64,000 nt of DNA from NCBI RefSeq assembly GCF_003931565.1, contig NZ_RRYI01000001.1, positions 806,001 to 870,000 of the forward strand, read 5' to 3'. The DNA is from Caulobacter sp. 602-1. GTDB lineage: Bacteria > Pseudomonadota > Alphaproteobacteria > Caulobacterales > Caulobacteraceae. Shown piece by piece: positions 8,026 to 15,991 of the stretch. Numbering within the stretch: the stretch's first letter is position 1; each line of letters begins with the position of its first letter. Below the pieces are notes generated by a model. It ran no database searches. It was not told where the DNA came from and was given only the letters and a program-made list of their open reading frames with translations. The translations under genes and the position numbers were made by a program.

Positions 8026-8970
8026 ATGAAGAACGGATTGGCCTGTATCGGGCTGACGACCCTGGACGTGGTGGCGCGCGCCATCGACGTGTTGCCGAAG
8101 GAAGAGGTGACGGGGCTGATCGAGGGGATCGCCTGCGCTCCGGCGGGCACGGCGGCCGCTCCGGCCCTGCTGGCGGCTCGCCTCGGCGTGTCGAGCCGGC
8201 TGATCTCGGCGGTGGGCGACGACCTGATCGGTCGCTTCATCCTCACGGCCCTGGCCGACGCCGGGGTCGACGTCACCGACCTGGAGGTTCTGCCGGGCCT
8301 GCCCAGCTCCACGACCCTGCTGGCGGTCTCCTCCAGCGGCGTTCGTCCGGGCTTCCACGCGCTGGGCGCGGGCATGCTGGCCCGCGTCACCCCGCGCGCG
8401 CTGGAGACGGCCGCCGCGGTGGGCTTTCTGCACTATGGCGGCGTCGGCGGTCCCAAGCTCGACGGCGGCGAGGGGGAGGCGATCGTCCGAGCCGCCTCGC
8501 GGGCCGGGGCGATCGTGACCTGCGACCTGATCGCGCCCCAGCTCTCGGCGATCGACGAGGTCAAGCGCCTGCTGCCGCATGTCGACTACTTCCTGCCCAG
8601 CGCCGCCGAGGCGGTGTTCCTGACCGGCCAGGAGGACCTCTTCGCCGCCGCCGAGACCTTCCGGTCGTGGGGCGCCAAGGGCTGCGTCATCAAGAACGGC
8701 GGGCGGGGCTCGGTGGTGGTCCTCGACGGCGTCAGCACGACCCTGCCGGCCCACGCGATCACGCCGGTCGACACCACCAGCTGCGGCGATTCCTATTGCG
8801 CGGGGTTCATCGCCGCCTTGTCGCGGGGCTGGACGCCGCTGGACGCCGCGCGCTTCGGCACGGCCACCGCCGCGCTGGTCGCCCAGGGCCTGGCCACCCT
8901 GGGCAAGCTCGAGAGCTTCGAGGCCACCGAGGCGGCGATGCGCCAGATGACTTTGAGGGAGATGGTGTGA
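8026..8970 (+). CDS. PfkB-family (ribokinase-like) sugar kinase
   Basis: A 314-residue ribokinase-fold kinase. Substrate-side glycines are in GIACAPAGTAAAPA (near residue 38). The C-terminal signature DTTSCGDSYCAGF (near residue 247) matches the usual DTxGAGD anion hole and catalytic Asp, with Ser-Cys replacing Gly-Ala. The start has GGGAGGA six bases upstream. Its stop overlaps the aldolase start by one base (TGATG), so the two are translationally coupled. Family members phosphorylate sugars, nucleosides or related polyols. Paired with a class II aldolase, it probably makes a phosphorylated ketose or similar intermediate for cleavage. The exact sugar is not determined. Confidence 0.85.
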   Translation: MKNGLACIGLTTLDVVARAIDVLPKEEVTGLIEGIACAPAGTAAAPALLAARLGVSSRLISAVGDDLIGRFILTALADAGVDVTDLEVLPGLPSSTTLLAVSSSGVRPGFHALGAGMLARVTPRALETAAAVGFLHYGGVGGPKLDGGEGEAIVRAASRAGAIVTCDLIAPQLSAIDEVKRLLPHVDYFLPSAAEAVFLTGQEDLFAAAETFRSWGAKGCVIKNGGRGSVVVLDGVSTTLPAHAITPVDTTSCGDSYCAGFIAALSRGWTPLDAARFGTATAALVAQGLATLGKLESFEATEAAMRQMTLREMV

Positions 8971-9620
8971 TGAGCGTGACAAATCAGGAGGCGGCTCTGC
9001 GCGAGCGCATGGCGCAGGTGATGCAGGCGATGGATGCGCGCGGCCTCAACAGGGGCACCTCGGGCAATGTTTCGGCCCGGTGCGGAGACGACATGCTGGT
9101 CTCGCCGACGGGCGTGCCGGCCGCGCGGCTGACCGCCGAGCACATGGTGCTGGTCCGTCCCGACGGCTCGTCGCCGGAAGGGGCGCTGAAGCCCTCCAGT
9201 GAATGGCGGATGCACAAGGGGATTCTCGATCGGCGCCCCGACGTGGGGGCGGTGGTGCATTGCCATTCGCGCCACGCCACCATCCTGGCCTGCGCCGGCC
9301 TCCAGATCCCGCCCATGCACTACATGGTCGCCGTCAGCGGCGGCAGCAGCGTGCCGGTCGCGCCGTACGCCACCTTCGGTTCGGAGGAACTGGCCGCGAC
9401 CGTGGTCGAGGCGCTGGACGGCCGCTACGCCGCCCTGATGGCCAATCATGGCCAGATCGTCGCCGCGCCCAATCTCGACTTCGCCCTGGCCATCACCGAG
9501 GAGGTCGAGGAGCAGGCGGCGGTCTATTGGGGAACCCTGGCGATCGGCGGCCCCAACCTGCTGTCCGAGGACGAGATGAGCCGCATCCTGCAGCGGTTCC
9601 GATCCTACGGACAGCGCTGA
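8970..9620 (+). CDS. class II aldolase / L-fuculose-phosphate aldolase-like
   Basis: A 216-residue class II aldolase/adducin domain. NRGTSGNVS binds the phosphate end. The zinc ligands are the His pair in VVHCHSRHA (near residue 91) and the later His in ANHGQI (near 157), and the Glu of KPSSEWRMH is the likely catalytic acid/base. Family enzymes cleave or form ketose 1-phosphates into dihydroxyacetone phosphate and an aldehyde. It is coupled to the kinase upstream, and the pair gives a kinase-then-aldolase route. The substrate is unknown; fuculose, ribulose and methylthioribulose types share this fold. The REP-like element at 9671 lies downstream. Confidence 0.83.
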   Translation: MSVTNQEAALRERMAQVMQAMDARGLNRGTSGNVSARCGDDMLVSPTGVPAARLTAEHMVLVRPDGSSPEGALKPSSEWRMHKGILDRRPDVGAVVHCHSRHATILACAGLQIPPMHYMVAVSGGSSVPVAPYATFGSEELAATVVEALDGRYAALMANHGQIVAAPNLDFALAITEEVEEQAAVYWGTLAIGGPNLLSEDEMSRILQRFRSYGQR

Positions 9621-9670
9621 GCGCCGGAGCCCGCCCAACGCCAAGCGGCTGGGCGGGCTCCGGTCCCCGC

Positions 9671-9775
9671 TAGAGCATTTTCCGACGAAGTGGATGCCGG
9701 TTCGTCGTCAGAAAATGCGTCAAAACAGAACGCTAGAGCATTTCACCGATCCAGTTGGATCGGAAAATGCTCTAG
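9671..9775. repeat. alphaproteobacterial REP-like intergenic repeat
   Basis: TAGAGCATTTTCCGACGAAG starts the element and CGGAAAATGCTCTAG ends it, giving outer inverted arms. An inner hairpin pairs CATTTTC(CGACGAA) with TTCGTCGTCAGAAAATG. This sequence type is common between genes in Caulobacter and rhizobia. It separates convergent genes, and its last bases supply the TAG stop of the TonB receptor. Confidence 0.75.
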
Positions 9776-12015
9776 TAGTGGTAGCGCAGGAAGACGCCGA
9801 GGCTCCGCGGCCGGTTGTAGCTGAGGAGATCCACGCCCAGGCTGTCGATATTGGAGATCGCCACCTTGTAGGTCTTGTCGAACAGGTTGCGGGCGAAGGC
9901 GCCGGCCTCGATCTTCTGGTCGGGCGAGCGCCAGCTGAGCTGGGCGCCGGCGATCCACACCGCGTCCTGCGACAGGCGCGGGGCGTTGGAGTTGTCGAAA
10001 TAGACCTTCGACGAATAGTTGGCGTCGACATTGGCCACGACCGACGCGCCGTTCGCCAGCGGCGCGACCCAGGTGGCGGCCGCGTTGAACGTCACCTTCG
10101 GCGACTGCGGCAGCCAGTTGCCGGTGAAGTCCTTGCCCTCGGTGAAGTAGTCGCCGTACTTGGCGTGCAGCAGCGACACGCCCGCGCTCAGGGTCAGGGG
10201 CTGGATCGGCCGGGCGGTGATCTCGGCCTCGCCGCCGTAGACCTTGGAGTTGGCGGCGTTGTCGAGCACCAGCACGGTCAGGCCGTTGCGCGTGGTCTGG
10301 GCGAAGACCTGCTGGTTCTTGTAGTCGTAGTAGAAGCCCGACACGTTCAGGCGCACCCGGCGGTTCAGGAACTCCGACTTCAGGCCCAGTTCGTAGGCGT
10401 CGAGGGTCTCGTTGTCGTAGGGCTGCATCTCCTCGGCGGTGGTCGCCAGGCCGCCGAAGAAGCCGCCGCTCTTATAGCCGCGGTTGTAGGTGGCGTAGAC
10501 ATTGGCGTCGTCGCTCAGTTCGTAGCGCAGGCCAAGCCGGCCCGAGACCGCCGAGAAGGTCTTGCTCTGCTTTGAGGTCAGGATGACGATCAGGCCGTCC
10601 TCGGCCTGGCTCTTGTAGTCCATGGACTTGTCGTCGGCCGACCAGCGCAGGCCCACCGTGCCGGTCAGCCGGTCGGTGATCTTGTAGTCGGCCTGGCCGA
10701 ACACGGCGTAGCCCTTGGTCTTCTGGGTGTAGGGATAGCCGAAGGTCCCGACGCTGTTTTCGAGGCTGAGGCCGGTGGGGTTTTCGGGGGTGATGAACAG
10801 CGGCCGCAGGTCGCGCAGCACGTCCTGGCGGGTGTTATCCTCCACCCGCTCGTCCATGTAATAGACGCCCAACACCCAGTTGAGGCGCGCCGAGGCGTCG
10901 TCCGACTGCAGGCGCAGCTCCTGGGTGAACTGGCGCTGGCGCGAGCGGTAGTTGATCTCGACCATCTGCAGCGGGCTGGCGTCGGTGTTCTCCAGGTCGT
11001 TGCGGTGAGCCCACTGCCACGCCGTCACCGAGACCAGGGACACGCCGCCGAGCTTCCAGGTCGCCTGGCTCGAGGCGCCGAACAGGTCGACCTTGTCCTT
11101 GCCCTCCAGGTTGGCGTCCACGGCCCGGCTGTTGTTGTCGGTGTCGGCATAGCCCAGCAGGTCGGTGCAGGCGCCGCTGGCGTAGGCGTTGGACGCGCAG
11201 AATCCGTCCGCTCCGGTCGCCGCGGCGGTGGCGGGGAACAGGGCGCGGTGTTGCGGGGCGGTGGCGTCGCCGCGATTGACGTAGCGATTGACCTGGGTCA
11301 GCAGCTCGAAATCCGTGCTCGGCGTGTAGAGCAGCGACAGACGACCCGCCCAGTGGTCGGCGGCGTTGAGATCGTGGCCGGTCACGCGGTTGTAGGTATA
11401 GCCGTCGTCCTTGGCGTACTGGGCGGCCACGCGGAAGGCCAGCTTGTCGGCGATGATCGGGCCGCCGACGCCAAGATCGGCGGTCACGGCGTTGAAGCTG
11501 CCGTATTCCAGCGAGGCGTCGGCCCCGAAGGTCTGGCTGGGCCGCTTGGTGGTGATGTTGATCGCGCCGCCGTTGGTGTTGCGGCCATAAAGGGTGCCTT
11601 GCGGCCCGCGCAGCACCTCGACCTGCGCCAGGTCGAAGAAGCCGGCCATCTGGGCCAGGGGCGAGCCGATATAGACGCCGTCGACATAGACGCCGACGCC
11701 GCTGGAGGCGTTGGGGTTGAAGTCGCTGAGGCCCACGCCGCGGATATAGATCTTGGGATTGGCGGCCGCGTCGGCGGCGCTGATCCGCATGCCCGGGGCC
11801 AGGTTGTTGAGCGCCAGGACGTTGTTGACGCCGCGCGCCGCCAGGGCGTCGCCCGTCAGGGCGGTGACCGACACAGGCACGTCCTGCAGGTTTTCCGACC
11901 GCTTCTGGGCCGTGACCACGATCTCCTCGATCGCCGTGCTGTCGTGGGTTTGGGCCGCCGCGACGCCGCCGGACAACGCCAGCGCGGCGCAGCTCAGAAA
12001 CATACCCGCTTTCAT
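9772..12015 (-). CDS. TonB-dependent outer-membrane receptor
   Basis: A 747-residue receptor when started at the ATG at 12015, which has GGGGAG upstream and gives a normal signal peptide (MKAGMFLSCAALAL, cleaved near VAAAQ). A TonB-box-like EEIVVTAQKR is near residue 33, then the plug with VEVLRGPQGTLYGRNTNGG, then the barrel, ending LRYHY. A longer ORF reaches 12102 but lacks a signal-like start. Regulon palindrome C lies 48 bp upstream, so the TetR protein probably controls it. Two different receptors in one cluster suggest uptake of a bulky compound or of related variants (inference). Confidence 0.93.
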   Translation of the reverse strand: MKAGMFLSCAALALSGGVAAAQTHDSTAIEEIVVTAQKRSENLQDVPVSVTALTGDALAARGVNNVLALNNLAPGMRISAADAAANPKIYIRGVGLSDFNPNASSGVGVYVDGVYIGSPLAQMAGFFDLAQVEVLRGPQGTLYGRNTNGGAINITTKRPSQTFGADASLEYGSFNAVTADLGVGGPIIADKLAFRVAAQYAKDDGYTYNRVTGHDLNAADHWAGRLSLLYTPSTDFELLTQVNRYVNRGDATAPQHRALFPATAAATGADGFCASNAYASGACTDLLGYADTDNNSRAVDANLEGKDKVDLFGASSQATWKLGGVSLVSVTAWQWAHRNDLENTDASPLQMVEINYRSRQRQFTQELRLQSDDASARLNWVLGVYYMDERVEDNTRQDVLRDLRPLFITPENPTGLSLENSVGTFGYPYTQKTKGYAVFGQADYKITDRLTGTVGLRWSADDKSMDYKSQAEDGLIVILTSKQSKTFSAVSGRLGLRYELSDDANVYATYNRGYKSGGFFGGLATTAEEMQPYDNETLDAYELGLKSEFLNRRVRLNVSGFYYDYKNQQVFAQTTRNGLTVLVLDNAANSKVYGGEAEITARPIQPLTLSAGVSLLHAKYGDYFTEGKDFTGNWLPQSPKVTFNAAATWVAPLANGASVVANVDANYSSKVYFDNSNAPRLSQDAVWIAGAQLSWRSPDQKIEAGAFARNLFDKTYKVAISNIDSLGVDLLSYNRPRSLGVFLRYHY

Positions 12016-12392
12016 ATTCAACTCCCCGTCTATCCAGTACTCCGACCGGTCCAGGCCATTACGATAATAAAAACTATCCCGACGCAAGGGGGCGTAGCGC
12101 AAGCGACCGGACCGTCTGGCGCGGCGCGGCGGTTCAGGCGCCCGGTTTGCAGGCGAAACCGCGCCAAACCGCTCGAAGGACGACCGGGAACCGGAAAGGG
12201 GAGAGATGGCCCGCGGGCTTGTCGTGACCTTCGGCCACGCTCGCGCCGGCCCGAGCGCGCGCTCCGGGGCTCAAGGCTGGGGGACTATGGGCTCAGGGCC
12301 GCCGTCTTTGGGCTGTGGCCGGATCCGGTCGTTCGGGACCCGGGAAGGCGATCAAGCCTCGCGCGAGGCCGAAGCGCGATCCGCTCGGGCGG
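12016..12392. promoter_or_regulatory. intergenic region between tetR and TonB receptor
   Basis: A 377-bp stretch with no credible gene. It contains regulon palindrome C near the receptor end. The rest is GC-rich sequence without a clear hairpin terminator after tetR. Confidence 0.4.
12063..12078. promoter_or_regulatory. regulon palindrome, copy C
   Basis: GATAAT-AAAA-ACTATC, one mismatch from a perfect inverted repeat, 48 bp upstream of the TonB receptor start on the minus strand. Confidence 0.6.
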
Positions 12393-13046
12393 TCAGTCCT
12401 TGGAGAGCTGTGACCGGCGGGGGAGGTCGAAATGGTAGCGGCCGATCATCCAGGCGACTTCCTCGATGACCATGTCCTCGTCGAGCTCGGGATCCTCCAC
12501 CAGCATCTCCATGGCCGCGTAGCTCATCAATTCGGAGACGCGCATGGACAGCTTCAGGCGCTCTTCGTCGACCGGAGGGCCGTCCTTGACGCGAAACGCG
12601 AAGATCCGGTCCAGCACCGCCGTCCGCGACTCGACGCGCACGTCCTGCAGGGGCGGCATGGCGCGGATCGCCCGCAGGATCCAGAGCCCGCCCGGAAAGG
12701 CGCGGGTGACGGTGATGATCTCCTTCTGCAGCCGGATATGACTTTCGACGGCCGCGGCGAGGGTGGTCCAGTGGGCGCCGCCCGACTCCACCCAGGCGAA
12801 GACGACCTGGTCCTGGGCGTCCATCAGCCGGCGGGTCAGTTCTGTCAGCAGGGCGTATTTGTTCGGAAAGTACCGATAGAGGGCCGGCGGCGTCAGTCCC
12901 GCCCTCTCGCAGACGAGATTGGTCGTCAGGCGCTCGAAACCCACCTCGGCCAACAGTTCGCCGGTCGTCGCGAGAATCGCTTCGAAGGTGTTGATGCCGT
13001 TGCGCCGGGACGGCCGTGACTTGGCTTCGAGGTCAGGGGTGCTCAC
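12393..13046 (-). CDS. TetR-family transcriptional regulator
   Basis: A 217-residue regulator, taking GTG at 13046 as start because AAGGA lies six bases upstream. The longer reading to 13166 begins with TTG inside a palindrome copy and adds low-complexity sequence. Residues about 17-65 are a TetR DNA-binding domain: AILATTGELLAEVGFERLT, then the recognition segment AGLTPPALYRYFPNKYALL. The C-terminal ligand domain is not assignable. It is divergent from the MFS carrier, with two palindrome copies in the shared region, as expected for an autoregulated local repressor. The inducer is probably the substrate of the cluster. Confidence 0.9.
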   Translation of the reverse strand: MSTPDLEAKSRPSRRNGINTFEAILATTGELLAEVGFERLTTNLVCERAGLTPPALYRYFPNKYALLTELTRRLMDAQDQVVFAWVESGGAHWTTLAAAVESHIRLQKEIITVTRAFPGGLWILRAIRAMPPLQDVRVESRTAVLDRIFAFRVKDGPPVDEERLKLSMRVSELMSYAAMEMLVEDPELDEDMVIEEVAWMIGRYHFDLPRRSQLSKD

Positions 13047-13156
13047 CAGGGGTCCTTGAAGAGCGCCGCGGATCGGCGGCGTGCAGTCGAATAGCAACGG
13101 GGCCGGGTCAAGAGAACCTGTCGCCGTCGCGGCGTGCGTCGCCCGCGCCTGCTTAG

Positions 13157-13172
13157 TGTAGCCCAAACTATC
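13157..13172. promoter_or_regulatory. regulon palindrome, copy E
   Basis: TGTAGC-CCAA-ACTATC, the weakest copy (TAG/CTA core kept), 111 bp upstream of tetR. Confidence 0.45.
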
Positions 13173-13296
13173 CTATTGGCCAGGGCGTTCGCGTCCCACG
13201 GGGAAGCGGGGCGCGGGCGATCCGTAGGCCGGCGCCCAGCAAAGCGGCAATGCGGTCGAAGCGATCCGGTGGGAGACCGGTTGACGATACTCTTGA

Positions 13297-13312
13297 GATA
13301 GCAAAAGCTACC
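13297..13312. promoter_or_regulatory. regulon palindrome, copy D
   Basis: GATAGC-AAAA-GCTACC, inverted arms with one mismatch around a 4-bp spacer, 60 bp upstream of the MFS gene. Confidence 0.6.
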
Positions 13313-13372
13313 TTTAGGGCCGTCGGGCGAAGACCCGTCGAAGAACCGATCCACGGCCCGTTGGAGGAATGC

Positions 13373-14617
13373 ATGTCGCTCGAGGACACCCAGGCGCGCG
13401 GCGCGCGAGCCGAGGACGGCTGGATCGGCAGCCGACCGACGGCCGCGCAGATCGCGGCTTTCCTGGCGATCGGATCGGTCGCCCTGATCATGGCGGGCGT
13501 CCAGCCGGTGGTTCTTGGGGGGCTGGTCGACGCGGGCCGGCTCGACGTCAACCAGCTGGGCTGGAGCGTGACCATCGAGTTTCTCGCCATCGGGCTGGGC
13601 GTCGGGCTGGCGGACGCCTTCCTGCCGCCGCGCCGGCTCAAGCTGGTCGGCTTCGTGGCCGCGCTGGTCCTGGCCGTCATCAACCTCGCCGGGCTGGAGG
13701 TCTCGGGGCTGGGGGTCCTGGTGATCCGGGCGCTGGCGGGCCTGGCCGAAGGTGGCCTCGTCTGGCTGACCACGCTGATGATCGTGCGCTCGCCGACGCC
13801 GGGCCGCTGGAGCGGGATCTTCCTGGTCAGCCAGGCGGTGCTGCAGGTGGCGTGCGCGGCCGGCATACCGCTTCTGGTCTCGCCGTCGCTCGGCGCCAAC
13901 GCGGGCTTCGCGACCCTGGGCGCCAGCGCCGTCCTGGCGGCGGCGGTCGCGTTCGTCCTGCCGGCCAGTCTGGCGCCGCTGGCGGGAAACACGAGCGATG
14001 AGCCCGTGCTGGCCGAGCCGATCCCGAAGGCGGCCTATGTCAGCCTGGCCGCCGTCTTTCTCCTGTTTTCGTTCTTCATCGGGTTCCTGGCCTATGTCGA
14101 GCAGCTGGCCGGCCAGTCGGGCCTGACGCCGGTCCAGGGCGGGCTGGCCGTCGCCCTGGCCCTGGGCAGCTCCATCGTCGGCTCTGGCCTGGCGGCCGTG
14201 GTGGCCGAGCGGATCCCCTATCACCGCGCGTTCCTGGTCTGTCTGCCGGTGTTCCTGTCGGTGCTGGTCGGCCTGTGGGTCCTGCCGGGGCCCGGCGTGT
14301 TCCTCGCCTTCGCCGGCCTGCACGGTCTGGCGTGGGGTTTCCTGCAGACGCTGCAGGCGCCGTTCATCATCGAGTCGGACCCCTCGCGGCGGGCGGTTCT
14401 GCTGGCCCCCAGCGTTCAGGCCGTCGGCGCGGCCGCCGGGCCGATGCTCTGCTCGTTCTTTGTCGGCGCCCACGAGGTTCGCGGCGCGCTGGTCGCCGCG
14501 GGCGCGTGCCTGGCGGCCTCGTTCGTCCTGGCGATGACGCTGTGGCTTTCGCGTGTCCGGCGCCAGGCCAAATCCGCGTTCGCCGCTGCCCCCGGACCGA
14601 CGCGGCGCGCGGCCTGA
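13373..14617 (+). CDS. MFS-type membrane transporter
   Basis: A 414-residue protein with about 12 hydrophobic segments in two halves, and a central hydrophilic loop around residues 205-220 (LAGNTSDEPVLAEPIPK). The start is ATG at 13373 behind TGGAGGA; the ORF extends to 13250 but that part reads through palindrome D. It is the first gene after the divergent promoter and lies 38 bp before the P450, so they probably share a transcript. As an inner-membrane carrier it could import what the TonB receptors deliver or export a product. The family signature motifs are weak and the substrate is not predictable. Confidence 0.82.
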   Translation: MSLEDTQARGARAEDGWIGSRPTAAQIAAFLAIGSVALIMAGVQPVVLGGLVDAGRLDVNQLGWSVTIEFLAIGLGVGLADAFLPPRRLKLVGFVAALVLAVINLAGLEVSGLGVLVIRALAGLAEGGLVWLTTLMIVRSPTPGRWSGIFLVSQAVLQVACAAGIPLLVSPSLGANAGFATLGASAVLAAAVAFVLPASLAPLAGNTSDEPVLAEPIPKAAYVSLAAVFLLFSFFIGFLAYVEQLAGQSGLTPVQGGLAVALALGSSIVGSGLAAVVAERIPYHRAFLVCLPVFLSVLVGLWVLPGPGVFLAFAGLHGLAWGFLQTLQAPFIIESDPSRRAVLLAPSVQAVGAAAGPMLCSFFVGAHEVRGALVAAGACLAASFVLAMTLWLSRVRRQAKSAFAAAPGPTRRAA

Positions 14618-14655
14618 CCAACCCCGCCCGCGCGCGGCGCGAAAAGGAGAAGACC

Positions 14656-15963
14656 ATGTCCGACGACATCGTAGTCGATCAGCCGCCCGTTCTGGACATC
14701 GGCGCGCTGCCGACGCTCGAGGATTACGGCTATGACGGCGGCCGCATGGCGTTCCGGCGGTTCTGCGCCAGGGCGTTCCAGCCCGGCGGTCCCCGGTTCC
14801 TGCAGGGCGACGGCGGCGCGCTCGTGGTCTTCCGCCACGCCGATCTCCGGGCTCTGGCGGCCCGGCCCGAGCTTTCGGCCCTGGCGCCCAACCAGCTCTT
14901 TCCGGGCTTGCTCGGCGCCGAACCGCTCGAGGAAAAGCCGGTCGGCTTCGCCATCGCCGACCTGATCAAGAACCAGCTCTTCGGCGCCAACGGCGTTCTG
15001 AACGCCACCCTGCGCAAGGTGCTTCTCAACCAAATCGGGCCCAAGCCGACCGCCGCGCGGGCCGACGCCGCCCGCCAGATCGCCGGGCGGATCCTTGACG
15101 ATATTCCGCTGGGCGAGCCCGTCGATCTCGTCGAGCGGATCGCCGAGCCGCTGATCGGCCTCTACTGGGGCGGACTGATCGGGATGACCGACGCGGAGGC
15201 TCTGGGCGCGGCGACGGAGGCGCGCAAGATGACGCCCATGCTGTTCCTGCGGCCGGACGCGGACGGCATAGGCCAGGCCGACGCCGCCGCGAAGGCCTAT
15301 CGCGGCCTCGTCGAGGGCGCGGGCCAGCGCGCCTTGGAGGCGGGCGGTTGTCCGTTCGTCTCGGACATGGCCCGGGACCTCGCCGCGGTCGACATCGCCG
15401 ACGATCTCGACCATGGCGGCTATGTTCCCAAGACGGTGGGGGCCTTCCTCGCGGGTAACCTGTTCGATGGATTCCATACGGCCGCCCTGGCCGCCGCCAA
15501 CACCATCCGCACGTTGATGGATCATCCCGAGGTGACGGACCGACTTCGCGCGGAGCCGGAGAAGACCGCCGCGGCGGTTTCCGAGTGCCTGCGGCTGGAG
15601 CCGCCCGTCATTCATCTCAACCGCGTCGTCAGCGCCGACCTCGACTACGATGGGCGGACCATTCCCGCGGGAACCCGGGTGACGATGATGTGGGGCGCCG
15701 CCAACCGCGATCCCGACGCCTTCCCGAACCCTGACGCCTTCGACCTGGACCGTCCCCAGCAGGGCTCGACCACGTTCGGCGGCGGCGCGCACATCTGTCC
15801 TGGGCGTTTCGTGGCCGGACTGCTCGCCAGGAGCCTGGCGGAGTCCCTGATCGAACGCCGGATCGAGGTCCAGGCGGCCGGCGACGCCGACGACTGGATC
15901 GGCAACCACGCCATGTGCCAGCTCAGGCGCCTGCCGGTGATCCTTGAGCGCCGGCCCGGATGA
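14656..15963 (+). CDS. cytochrome P450
   Basis: A 435-residue bacterial class I-like P450. The heme loop FGGGAHICPGRF (near residue 375) carries the Cys ligand, and the ExxR pair is in SECLRLEP (near 312). The I-helix segment reads LFDGFHTAALA, where most P450s have (A/G)Gx(D/E)T. The acid before the Thr is His here, which may alter proton delivery or mark a peroxygenase-like or unusual chemistry. No ferredoxin or reductase gene is adjacent. ATG is preceded by AAAGGAG. It follows the MFS gene, so it probably belongs to the TetR-controlled cluster and oxidises its substrate (inference). Confidence 0.88.
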   Translation: MSDDIVVDQPPVLDIGALPTLEDYGYDGGRMAFRRFCARAFQPGGPRFLQGDGGALVVFRHADLRALAARPELSALAPNQLFPGLLGAEPLEEKPVGFAIADLIKNQLFGANGVLNATLRKVLLNQIGPKPTAARADAARQIAGRILDDIPLGEPVDLVERIAEPLIGLYWGGLIGMTDAEALGAATEARKMTPMLFLRPDADGIGQADAAAKAYRGLVEGAGQRALEAGGCPFVSDMARDLAAVDIADDLDHGGYVPKTVGAFLAGNLFDGFHTAALAAANTIRTLMDHPEVTDRLRAEPEKTAAAVSECLRLEPPVIHLNRVVSADLDYDGRTIPAGTRVTMMWGAANRDPDAFPNPDAFDLDRPQQGSTTFGGGAHICPGRFVAGLLARSLAESLIERRIEVQAAGDADDWIGNHAMCQLRRLPVILERRPG

Positions 15964-15991
15964 CGAGCCGCCCGGCGGGCCTCGCCAGGGC

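Larger units (their letters stand above)
13047..13372. promoter_or_regulatory. divergent tetR/MFS control region
   Basis: A 326-bp region holding palindrome copies E (13157) and D (13297), 140 bp apart, with TTGACG (13281-13286) as a possible -35 just before copy D. TGGAGGA at 13362 is the Shine-Dalgarno of the MFS gene. No small ORF is convincing. Confidence 0.55.

Noticed and set aside
12016..12102. N-terminal extension of the second TonB receptor
   Set aside because: The extension precedes a normal signal peptide and runs through palindrome C; the ATG at 12015 has a Shine-Dalgarno.
13047..13166. N-terminal extension of the TetR gene
   Set aside because: It begins with TTG inside palindrome E and lacks a Shine-Dalgarno, while GTG at 13046 has AAGGA.
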